DNA from: Clostridia bacterium
Lineage (GTDB): Bacteria > Bacillota > Clostridia > Christensenellales > Borkfalkiaceae
Assembly (NCBI GenBank): GCA_017558825.1
Contig: JAFYTO010000012.1
Span: 1 to 47,675, forward strand
Length of the DNA stretch: 47,675 nt
Direction of reading: 5' to 3'
This document shows positions 1 to 6,058 of this stretch, one piece after another (the first letter of the stretch is position 1; every line of letters starts with the position of its first letter). Position numbers and translations under genes: made by a program. The notes under the pieces are model-generated. The model was not told where the DNA came from. It made no database searches and worked only from the letters and a program-made list of their open reading frames with translations.

Positions 1-499
1 CTTTTTCCCCATTCGGAAGGGTGTATTCCAAATTGACAAACTCACCCGGCAACACGCTTAACTTTTCCACCTTGGGCAAACCTTCGATATTCAAAAGTGT
101 GTTGAGTTCATCAATTAATTGTCGCTTGAATTCTTCGAGCTTTTCTTTTCCGCCGATTTCAGCATATCGTTTCCAAATATCAAGGGTGTAATCGCCGTCA
201 GCATAACACCATTGGCAGTATTCTTCATTGAAATTTCCGTCAGTTTCACGGCTGATATTACAGTCCTCAATAGGCATTCCGCAACACTGGCATACAAGCT
301 CTCTTGGAGAGCCGAGGAGAGTGTTGATCGACACGTTAAACAGTTTTGAAAGGAGTTTTAGAGTGTCTATATTCGGTATCGTTTCGCCTGTTTCCCATCG
401 AGAAACCGCCTGACGAGTAACAAATACATTTTCTGCAAGTTCTTCTTGCGAAAGTCCTTTTTTTGTTCTTAATTCGTAAATGATATCTTTCGTTTCCAT
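1..499 (-). CDS. XRE-family regulator with zinc ribbon (3' end outside window)
   Basis: An open frame starts at the ATG at 499 and runs off the left edge, giving at least 166 residues. Residues 1-65 form a Cro/C1-type helix-turn-helix (KGLSQEELAENVFVTRQAVSRWE is interrupted here only for length: KGLSQEELAE, then TRQAVSRWETG). It is followed by a cysteine-rich segment with CQCCGMPI and, about 30 residues on, YCQWCYADG, which reads as a treble-clef or ribbon zinc site. The start is supported by a strong GGAGGTGG ribosome site just upstream. The family is DNA-binding one-component regulators common in Lachnospiraceae-like genomes; the ligand is unknown. GC content is visibly higher than in the core genes, which fits recent transfer. 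Confidence 0.85.
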   Translation of the reverse strand, partial: METKDIIYELRTKKGLSQEELAENVFVTRQAVSRWETGETIPNIDTLKLLSKLFNVSINTLLGSPRELVCQCCGMPIEDCNISRETDGNFNEEYCQWCYADGDYTLDIWKRYAEIGGKEKLEEFKRQLIDELNTLLNIEGLPKVEKLSVLPGEFVNLEYTLPNGEK

Positions 500-529
500 A
501 AAATAACCACCTCCAACAGTTGTGATTAT

Positions 530-574
530 ATTTTACCATAGCCTGTCATCTTTGGCAAGCAACAGGTTGTTGCT
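530..574 (-). promoter_or_regulatory. Promoter and inverted-repeat operator of the XRE gene
   Basis: On the minus strand TTGCCA (553-558) is followed after 17 bp by TAAAAT (530-535), a good sigma-A promoter. A perfect inverted repeat, AGCAACA-N3-TGTTGCT (558-574), abuts the -35 box. Position and symmetry suggest that the XRE protein regulates its own gene; that last step is inference. Confidence 0.6.
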
Positions 575-620
575 ATATGAACGGCAAAATTTTAGAAGTC
601 TTTATTTGTTGGCAATGTGT

Positions 621-679
621 CAAATGATGCTAACATCCTTTGGCGAAGCCAACATCATTTGCCTAAGGCAAACATCATT
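621..679. repeat. Array of small palindromes with ATGATGTT spacers
   Basis: Read on the minus strand, short hairpins (TTTGCCTTAGGCAAA and TTGGCTTCGCCAA) are separated by copies of ATGATGTT or a close variant. A similar style of array occurs at 2241-2453. Such hairpin-spacer arrays are intergenic repeats seen in Clostridiales; no protein is encoded here. Confidence 0.6.
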
Positions 680-680
680 C

Positions 681-720
681 AAAAAACGCACCTTTGTCAG
701 TAGACAAAAGTGCGTTTTTT
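681..720 (-). terminator. Strong terminator hairpin beside an att-like site
   Basis: Arms of 18 nt (681-698 and 703-720) pair with a single mismatch around a 4-nt loop and end in six Ts on either strand, so it could act in both directions. It sits one base from the att-like sequence at 722-731, the same arrangement as at three other places in 2098-2710. Confidence 0.8.
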
Positions 721-721
721 G

Positions 722-731
722 TTGGTGGAGA
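722..731 (-). other. Short att-like copy of the ssrA 3' end
   Basis: TTGGTGGAGA is identical to the sequence covering the CCA-terminal end of ssrA (2699-2708) and is followed by a loosely similar GGGA. The match is only about 10 bases. What makes it credible is the adjoining terminator hairpin, which every other copy also has. Confidence 0.45.
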
Positions 732-971
732 AAGGGATACCTATATTGAACAATAAGATTAGGGCAAATTTTCCCTCCCGATAGAGATTGATTTTGCAGG
801 TTAAGTAGCCCACCCCTAGCTTTTTTATACCTTTACTACACCTATTTTGCCCTAATGTTTCTGTGCTGATTGCAAGACGTGTGCTTGTCTTGATACAAGT
901 CCAGCCGTTGTAGAGTTTATCAACCAAACCTATGGCTCGGCAGTTGTACCTGCATAAATACAGCAAAACGA
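732..971. other. Intergenic stretch with no recognised gene
   Basis: An 89-codon open frame on the minus strand (697-966) crosses this stretch but runs through the att-like site and the terminator hairpin. It has no ribosome site and no recognisable protein features. I see no tRNA, promoter or coding signal that I would defend. Confidence 0.5.
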
Positions 972-1002
972 AAAGCCTTAAACGACAACCGTTTAGGGCT
1001 TT
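972..1002 (-). terminator. Terminator of the acyltransferase gene
   Basis: Arms 972-984 and 990-1002 pair with one G-U around a 5-nt loop and are followed on the minus strand by a T-rich run. It lies just after the stop of the acyltransferase gene. Confidence 0.8.
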
Positions 1003-1006
1003 GAAT

Positions 1007-1906
1007 TTAATTAACTTTCCTCTTTTGTTTTATTAAAAAATCCACAAGTAAGCAAGCGTTGGCTAAAACAACAATTAGCACGAAATTAACGATATTGTTT
1101 GTTAAAATGTTGCAATCTCTAAAAACCCTTATAACGCATTGCATTGCGTAAAGACCAAAACTTAGTTTTCCTAAATAGTTAAACGCAGGTACGTTGATAG
1201 AATAGTGCTTGCAAAGATATAAAAAGGCAGGGAACAATACAAGTATCAAAATTATGTCTATAAGGTATGTGGTTTTAGGCAAATATGCTAAATATACACA
1301 CAAGGCAATTACCACTACCGAAAGAATAATTGAAATTGCTTTTTTGTTTTCTAACACCTTTACATTAGGAGTTAAAGAAACTAATATGCCTAATCCTATA
1401 CTAGCAAACGGACTAAATATACGAACTTCGTTACACACAAAAAACAAGATGTAGCAACTAATTACCGTTAAAATAATAGTTGCTACTTTTAGGTTTTTGT
1501 TTTTTATTTTAAGAACAAGAAAATAAAACAAAAAACCGAGAAACATCGTGGGAATATACCACAAATATCCAAAAATAAAGTTTGTTCCAAAATTATTTGT
1601 CGGGAAAATAATAAAATAGATAGTTGAAAACAGTAACCCTAATGGCAACGCTACGCCCATTGCCTTTATTCTTTTTACAGAAAAAGCCCAAAAACCATTG
1701 ATAAGGGATTGGTCTTTGTAGTTGTTGTAACTTTTTATAAAAAACAAACCACTTAAAATAAAGAAAAAGTCGACGGAAATTTTGCCATCGTTAAAAACAC
1801 TTATTCCGTTGTTGAAAATAAAAAACATATTGTGATAATATACTACCCAAAGTGCGGCTAGTAATCTCATCAATTCTATCATAGAGTTTTTCGTGGTTGT
1901 ATTCAT
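1007..1906 (-). CDS. Acyltransferase 3 family membrane protein
   Basis: The 299-residue integral membrane protein has about ten hydrophobic segments. The N-terminal IELMRLLAALWVVYYHN and the later VDFFFILSGLFF match the signature of acyltransferase-3 (OafA/NodX-like) enzymes, which move acetyl or other acyl groups across the membrane onto cell-surface glycans. The catalytic histidine of this family is normally the H in that first motif. It is slightly shorter than typical 340-380-residue members, with a short C-terminus. An AAGGAAC ribosome site precedes the ATG. It follows a 35-codon ORF by 29 nt and appears to share its promoter at 2064-2092. The acceptor glycan is unknown. The cassette lies between two att-like sites (722 and 2134), so it is probably horizontally acquired surface-modification cargo. 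Confidence 0.85.
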   Translation of the reverse strand: MNTTTKNSMIELMRLLAALWVVYYHNMFFIFNNGISVFNDGKISVDFFFILSGLFFIKSYNNYKDQSLINGFWAFSVKRIKAMGVALPLGLLFSTIYFIIFPTNNFGTNFIFGYLWYIPTMFLGFLFYFLVLKIKNKNLKVATIILTVISCYILFFVCNEVRIFSPFASIGLGILVSLTPNVKVLENKKAISIILSVVVIALCVYLAYLPKTTYLIDIILILVLFPAFLYLCKHYSINVPAFNYLGKLSFGLYAMQCVIRVFRDCNILTNNIVNFVLIVVLANACLLVDFLIKQKRKVN

Positions 1907-1935
1907 ATTTGTTCCTTGTTTACTAAAACCATCTT

Positions 1936-2043
1936 TTACGAGTTGTAGTCGTAGGGGATTTTATTTTTGCGCTCGCCTTTAAGGTTGATGATGTAGCCAT
2001 CTTCTACCTTGCACCAAATACTTGCGTCGTCTAGATATTTCAC
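1936..2043 (-). CDS. Small 35-residue ORF leading the acyltransferase transcript
   Basis: A GTG-started frame gives a 35-residue polar peptide beginning VKYLDDASIWCKVEDGYI and ending in KNKIPYDYNS. A consensus promoter ends 20 nt upstream, and AAGGG sits 9 nt before the GTG. The composition looks coding rather than random. No known family is recognised. It could be a genuine small protein, a leader peptide for the acyltransferase, or the tail of a gene truncated during an integration. Confidence 0.4.
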   Translation of the reverse strand: MKYLDDASIWCKVEDGYIINLKGERKNKIPYDYNS

Positions 2044-2063
2044 AACTAATGCCCTTAAAATTT

Positions 2064-2092
2064 ATTATACCACACTTATTAGCTTTTTGCAA
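2064..2092 (-). promoter_or_regulatory. Promoter of small ORF and acyltransferase
   Basis: TTGCAA (2087-2092), a 17-bp spacer ending in TGTGG, and TATAAT (2064-2069) on the minus strand. The design is almost the same as the promoter at 12774-12802. Confidence 0.8.
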
Positions 2093-2097
2093 TAAAA

Positions 2098-2129
2098 AAC
2101 CTAACCCGAAATGGTGTTCGGATTAGGTT
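2098..2129 (-). terminator. Terminator hairpin beside att-like copy
   Basis: A 13-bp stem with one mismatch and a 6-nt loop is followed by six Ts on the minus strand. It separates the att-like copy at 2134 from the promoter at 2064-2092 and would isolate the cassette from transcription coming from ssrA. Confidence 0.8.
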
Positions 2130-2133
2130 ACGC

Positions 2134-2240
2134 TTGGTGGAGATGCTGGGAGTTGCTCTTGCTTTTTTGCAACCAATATGCAAAATATTTAACTTTATGA
2201 TTGCAAAAAATCTTCGGTCAGCCACTAAAAAACTTGCCAC
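2134..2240. repeat. 107-bp direct repeat, copy 1, starting with an att-like ssrA end
   Basis: This copy matches 2486-2592 at 104 of 107 positions. The first 22 bases copy the ssrA 3' end (TTGGTGGAGATG, then GGGAGTTG) with two changes, so the repeat joins an att-like core to a shared downstream sequence. No protein is evident. Confidence 0.9.
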
Positions 2241-2453
2241 TATTGATGGAACATAGTTAACGAAAGTTGAACCTTATGAGTTTAGAGTTATGAGGCTCAC
2301 TTTCCCTCGCCGTTATGATTTTGCTATTGCAAAAGTTATGATATGCTTGCCCTGTTATCTACAACTTGGCTATGCCAATCATCACGAGGCAAAGCCTCTC
2401 ATAACTCATAACTTGCCTAAAATTCACTAAGTGAACTTTTGCAATCATAACTG
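2241..2453. repeat. Palindrome-rich intergenic array
   Basis: Several short hairpins follow one another: TTTTGC-TATT-GCAAAA, TTGGCTATGCCAA, GAGGCAAAGCCTC and TTCACTAAGTGAA. They are joined by CATAAC or ATCAT-like spacers. The style resembles 621-679. I see no gene. Confidence 0.6.
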
Positions 2454-2484
2454 AAAAACCTCATCCATGTAGGATGAAGTTTTT
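2454..2484 (-). terminator. Terminator hairpin beside second att-like copy
   Basis: A roughly 13-bp stem with one mismatch and loop ATGT, with A and T runs at the ends. It immediately precedes the second 107-bp repeat copy. Confidence 0.75.
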
Positions 2485-2485
2485 C

Positions 2486-2592
2486 TTGGTGGAGATGGAG
2501 GGAGTTGCTCTTGCTTTTTTGCAACCAATATGCAAAATATTTAACTTTATGGTTGCAAAAAATCTTCGGTCAGCCACTAAAAAACTTGCCAC
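2486..2592. repeat. 107-bp direct repeat, copy 2, starting with an att-like ssrA end
   Basis: The first 22 bases are identical to the end of ssrA at 2699-2720. The remainder is the same as copy 1 at 2134-2240 except for one base. The two copies are 352 bp apart. Confidence 0.9.
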
Positions 2593-2624
2593 TGGCAACT
2601 TTTTTGCGCTTATGCGCCGTTCTC

Positions 2625-2639
2625 GTTCAACTCCCTCCA
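2625..2639 (+). repeat. Inverted copy of the ssrA T-arm
   Basis: GTTCAACTCCCTCCA is the exact reverse complement of 2709-2723, the T-arm and acceptor part of ssrA. It faces ssrA across the ssrA terminator. A 15-nt perfect match inside an att cluster is unlikely to be chance, but its origin is not clear. Confidence 0.6.
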
Positions 2640-2658
2640 ACAATCTACACAATGCAAT

Positions 2659-2697
2659 AAAAATAGCGGGTAGCATTTTTTGCTACTCGCTATTTTT
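2659..2697 (-). terminator. Terminator of ssrA
   Basis: Two 17-nt arms (2659-2675 and 2681-2697) pair with one G-U around a TTTTT loop. It begins 3 nt after the CCA end of the tmRNA on the minus strand. Confidence 0.85.
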
Positions 2698-2699
2698 AT

Positions 2700-3051
2700 T
2701 GGTGGAGATGGAGGGAGTTGAACCCTCGTCTTAATCGGGTCTTTTGCGCTTTCTACGTGTGTATTTCGCCTTAGTCTTTTACCGCACTACTAAGCGAACG
2801 CACTTGCACGGTAGCATATTGCTAAATAACTTTTATAAAAACGCAATAAGATTTTTAAAAAAGTTCCGCCTAAAAATGATGCCCTTTATAGAACGGCGGA
2901 GTTCTATATTAGACAGCTACTATAATTAAGCAGCGTATGCTAAATTTCTATTATCAGCATTTAAATTTAAATTCCCGTTTTTACGAAGCACTCGGGAAAC
3001 TTCGACACGCTTACGTCAACGCCACCGACCAATCAAATCCGGTGCATCCCC
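2700..3051 (-). ncRNA. ssrA: Transfer-messenger RNA (tmRNA)
   Basis: The 5' GGGGATG (3051-3045) pairs with CATCTCC next to the encoded ACCA end, forming the alanine-tRNA-like acceptor stem with one G-U. The T-arm carries GGGTTCAACTCCC. The resume codon GCT starts an internal reading frame at 2958 that ends with TAA at 2926 and encodes the tag ADNRNLAYAA, which has the usual hydrophobic alanine-rich end recognised by ClpXP-type proteases. Together with SmpB it frees stalled ribosomes and marks unfinished proteins for degradation. The gene lies 15 nt after smpB. No strong separate promoter is visible, so it may be processed from a longer rnr-smpB-ssrA transcript. Length is 352 nt, normal for a one-piece tmRNA. 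Confidence 0.95.
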
Positions 3052-3066
3052 ATAAATTATTAAATT

Positions 3067-3513
3067 TTAATATTCGCTTAACTCACGCTCGTAATGACGC
3101 TGTAAGTCCCTTTCCTTAATAGATTTCTTTTTGTCAAAAGTATGCTTACCTTTACATAAACCAATTTGAACTTTAACTAAACTACCCTCAAAATACACTA
3201 ATAGCGGAACTAAGGTGTAGCCTTTTTCATTAACTTTGCCAACAAGCTTATTTATTTCAGCGCGCCTAAGAAGCAATTTTCTATCACGCTTAGCGTCTTT
3301 ACTGTTAAACGCTCCTTGTTTTTCGTAAACGGAAATGTGGGCGTTCTTTAAAAAGACTTCGCCCTTATAAATAGTGCAAAAACTATCTTTTAAATTGATA
3401 GCCCCACTTCTTATAGACTTAACTTCCGAGCCTTCTAAAACGATGCCACAAGTATAAGTTTCATCTATAAAATATTCAAATTTTGCTTGCCTATTTTCCG
3501 TAATTACTTTCAT
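3067..3513 (-). CDS. smpB: SsrA-binding protein SmpB
   Basis: The 148-residue protein is of normal length. It shows the SmpB core from the N-terminal NRQAKFEYFI through GIVLEGSEVKSIRSG, LKDSF, and the KRDRKLLLRR region. The lysine-rich C-terminal tail that enters the ribosomal decoding centre in place of an mRNA is present (KGKHTFDKKKSIKERD). SmpB binds the tRNA-like part of tmRNA and delivers it to stalled ribosomes. It lies 6 nt after rnr and 15 nt before ssrA, the usual Firmicutes order, so trans-translation is complete here. Confidence 0.97.
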   Translation of the reverse strand: MKVITENRQAKFEYFIDETYTCGIVLEGSEVKSIRSGAINLKDSFCTIYKGEVFLKNAHISVYEKQGAFNSKDAKRDRKLLLRRAEINKLVGKVNEKGYTLVPLLVYFEGSLVKVQIGLCKGKHTFDKKKSIKERDLQRHYERELSEY

Positions 3514-3519
3514 AATTTT

Positions 3520-5619
3520 TTACTTTTTTGAATAATATTTATCTTCTGTAATTTGCATTTCAACACGCCTTGAACTTGTTTCCGCACTCAAAATTTTAAC
3601 GGTAACAGGCTCGCCTAAAGCGTAATATCTACTATTAGAATACAACGAAAAAGTTTTTTCGTCAAACTTATAACTGCCACGCGGTAAAGTTTCTAGTCTA
3701 ACAAGCCCCTCAACAGTGTTTTCAAGCTCAACAAATACGCCAAAACTCGTTACGCCACTAATTATACCGTTAAACTCTTCGCCAATGTACGCGCGCATAA
3801 AGCGACACTTATAATAGTCGTCCATAGTGCGCTCAACCTCGTCAGCCTTTCTTTCATTTTCAGAAGATATTTGGCAAATTTCTTCAACCTTGTCTTTGCT
3901 AATATCTTCCACGTTTTTACCGTCTATAATAGCCTTTAAAATTGCGTGAACGGTAAGGTCAGGAAAACGCCTTATAGGCGAAGTAAAGTGGCAGTAACAC
4001 TTGCTAGAAAGCCCAAAGTGCCCAAGGTTTGATGTTGTATATTTAGCTTTTTTAAGCGAGCGGAGCATAACTTTGTTAACAACGCCGAAAATAGGTTCGT
4101 CTTTAATACTTTCAAGCAAATCGCTAAAGTTCTTAGGATAACAAGTTTCCGCGTTCCATTTTACTTTTATTCCAAGAGCGTTTAAGAAGTTCTTAAACGT
4201 TTCAAGTTTTTCTCCGTCAGGCCTTTCGTGAACACGATAACAAAAAGGCGCACCAATATAATAAACGTATTCGGCAACGCACTCGTTTGCAAGAACCATA
4301 AATTCCTCAATTATTTTATACGCATCAAGGCTAGTTCGTGGCTCAACGCTAATTTTACCGTTTTCTACCGTTATATGGCTTTCCTTTATGTCCATTTCAA
4401 TAGTGCCGTTTTTCTTGCGCTTTGAAAGTAAAATGTCCTTAAGTTTTTCACAAAGTTTAATCATAGGAACCAAACTTTCATACTCGCTAAGCGCATCTTC
4501 GTTGCCGTCAATAATAGCTTGAACTGCCGTATAAGTCATACGCTTTTTAGAACGAATAACTGACTTAGATATATCAAAGCCAACCATATCTCCACGCTCG
4601 TTAATATCCATTACAACTGAAAGCGTTAACCTATTAACGTTTTCGTTAAGCGAGCAAATTCCGTTTGAAAGCTTTTTAGGAAGCATTGGAATAACACGCT
4701 CAGGAAAATACACGCTTGTAGAGCGTTTAAGCGCTTCGTTATAGATTGCAGTGTTAGGCTTAACATAATGGCTAACATCTGCAATATGAACGCCTAAAGT
4801 TATAGTGCCGTTTACGTTTTCTTTTATAGAAATAGCATCGTCAAAATCGCGAGAGTCCTCGCCGTCAATTGTAATAATAAGGTCGTTTGTAAAGTCTTTT
4901 CTTCCTATAAACTCGCTATCTAAAACCTCAGTATTAATAAGTTCAGCCTCTTTTAATACTTGTTTAGGAAAGTCAAGTTCAAGCCCTGCATTTTTAATTA
5001 TTGATAATTCTTCCGCCTTTAAATCGTATTTTCTACCAATAATTTCTAAAACTTTGCCCTCAGGGTTTCTTCTATTTTCAGGGTATGCGGTAACTAAAAC
5101 CAAAACTTTGTCACCCGTTTTTGCACCCATTGTGCTTTTAACAGGAATATAAATATCAACTATAAACCTTTTTTCATCAGGAATAACAAAACCAAAGCCG
5201 TTTTCGCCTTGAAACGTTCCAACCAATTTTTTAACGCCGCGCTCTAAAATTTTAGTAACTTCAACCTCATCACTTTCCCCACGCTTATAAGGCGCTTTTT
5301 TAGCAATTACAGTATCTCCGTCAAACGCACCGTTTAATAAGCGGTTAGGAATAAAATAATCTCCGCTTTCAGTAATTAAAAAGGCAAAACCGCGTTCGTT
5401 TCCCCTTACAACACCTTTAATAAAAGAACTGTTTTTAAGCGTTATAAATCTACCGCTATCAAAAACAATATGACCTTCGTCAATAAGTTCGGTTATGGCT
5501 TTACGAATAATATCTTTTTCTAAATTAGAAGATGCAGAAAAAACCTCAAATATACGTTTGAAGCCTAAATTCTCTATTTCTCCACTATTAAATTTTTCTA
5601 AAATAATATTTTTAATCAT
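3520..5619 (-). CDS. rnr: Ribonuclease R
   Basis: This 699-residue 3'-to-5' exoribonuclease degrades structured RNA and, with tmRNA and SmpB, clears faulty messages. Order of domains: an N-terminal winged-helix region (1-60), cold-shock/OB folds (about 65-200), the RNB catalytic domain (about 240-570), and an S1 domain (about 618-690). The catalytic site IDGEDSRDFDDAIS gives the metal-binding aspartates D252, D258, D260 and D261. The gene starts 44 nt after secG, behind a terminator-like hairpin, and has no clear Shine-Dalgarno sequence. Confidence 0.97.
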   Translation of the reverse strand: MIKNIILEKFNSGEIENLGFKRIFEVFSASSNLEKDIIRKAITELIDEGHIVFDSGRFITLKNSSFIKGVVRGNERGFAFLITESGDYFIPNRLLNGAFDGDTVIAKKAPYKRGESDEVEVTKILERGVKKLVGTFQGENGFGFVIPDEKRFIVDIYIPVKSTMGAKTGDKVLVLVTAYPENRRNPEGKVLEIIGRKYDLKAEELSIIKNAGLELDFPKQVLKEAELINTEVLDSEFIGRKDFTNDLIITIDGEDSRDFDDAISIKENVNGTITLGVHIADVSHYVKPNTAIYNEALKRSTSVYFPERVIPMLPKKLSNGICSLNENVNRLTLSVVMDINERGDMVGFDISKSVIRSKKRMTYTAVQAIIDGNEDALSEYESLVPMIKLCEKLKDILLSKRKKNGTIEMDIKESHITVENGKISVEPRTSLDAYKIIEEFMVLANECVAEYVYYIGAPFCYRVHERPDGEKLETFKNFLNALGIKVKWNAETCYPKNFSDLLESIKDEPIFGVVNKVMLRSLKKAKYTTSNLGHFGLSSKCYCHFTSPIRRFPDLTVHAILKAIIDGKNVEDISKDKVEEICQISSENERKADEVERTMDDYYKCRFMRAYIGEEFNGIISGVTSFGVFVELENTVEGLVRLETLPRGSYKFDEKTFSLYSNSRYYALGEPVTVKILSAETSSRRVEMQITEDKYYSKK

Positions 5620-5637
5620 AACGCAAAACCGAATAAA

Positions 5638-5661
5638 AAAACGGCTTTAGTAAGCCGTTTT
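5638..5661 (-). terminator. Hairpin between secG and rnr
   Basis: AAAACGGCTT and AAGCCGTTTT pair around a 4-nt loop, followed by further Ts on the minus strand. It looks like a secG terminator. As rnr begins only about 19 nt later, it may be a partial terminator or attenuator. Confidence 0.75.
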
Positions 5662-5663
5662 CA

Positions 5664-5963
5664 TTAGTCAACTAATGGAAGTATTCTAGGTAGTAAGAAG
5701 AATATAATCATACAAACTGCCAAAACTGCAATTGCAATAATTGTAAGCTTTCTCATTTTACTTTCAAGTGTTTTAGACTTGTTTTTGCCGTAAAACGTTT
5801 CGCTGTGGCCGCTTATTGCGCCAACACCGTTTGAATTGCTTGGTTGCATAATTACTACTATGATAACGAAAATTGCCGATATAACTGCAAGCACAATGCA
5901 AATAATGCTAAGCGCTTGATACCAACTAAATACACCTGTTGCTTCCGCAAGTAAATTAAACAT
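5664..5963 (-). CDS. secG: Preprotein translocase subunit SecG
   Basis: The 99-residue protein has two hydrophobic helices, about residues 15-40 and 72-95. The SecG-type loop between them includes VVIMQPSNSNGVGAISG. SecG associates with SecYE and helps SecA-driven export. Position between gpmI and rnr is the classic Firmicutes order. It has its own promoter at 6005-6033 and an AGGTG ribosome site. Confidence 0.93.
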   Translation of the reverse strand: MFNLLAEATGVFSWYQALSIICIVLAVISAIFVIIVVIMQPSNSNGVGAISGHSETFYGKNKSKTLESKMRKLTIIAIAVLAVCMIIFFLLPRILPLVD

Positions 5964-6004
5964 AATACACCTACTTAAAAATCTAATTATTTTTATGCTA
6001 AAGT

Positions 6005-6033
6005 ATTATAGCATATAAATTTTAATTTTACAA
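6005..6033 (-). promoter_or_regulatory. Promoter of secG
   Basis: TTGTAA (6028-6033), 17 bp, TATAAT (6005-6010) on the minus strand. An inverted repeat ATGCTA-N8-TAGCAT (5995-6014) overlaps the -10 box and could be an operator. Confidence 0.7.
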
Positions 6034-6058
6034 CTATTTTTTACTGTCTTTACAAAAA

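Noticed and set aside
336..539. 67-codon open frame over the start of the XRE gene
   Set aside because: It is another frame of the XRE gene, whose own frame has clear helix-turn-helix and zinc motifs, a ribosome site and a promoter.
697..966. 89-codon open frame on the minus strand
   Set aside because: No ribosome site or family features, and it crosses an att-like site and a terminator hairpin.
1..2700. Prophage
   Set aside because: No structural, lysis or packaging genes and no integrase are seen; the att-like copies support small cassettes or islands only.
2474..2734. 86-codon open frame on the plus strand ending in MEGVEPSS
   Set aside because: It runs through the 107-bp repeat, the ssrA terminator and into ssrA antisense. 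The MEGVEPSS end is the familiar false peptide from the complement of a tRNA-like 3' end.
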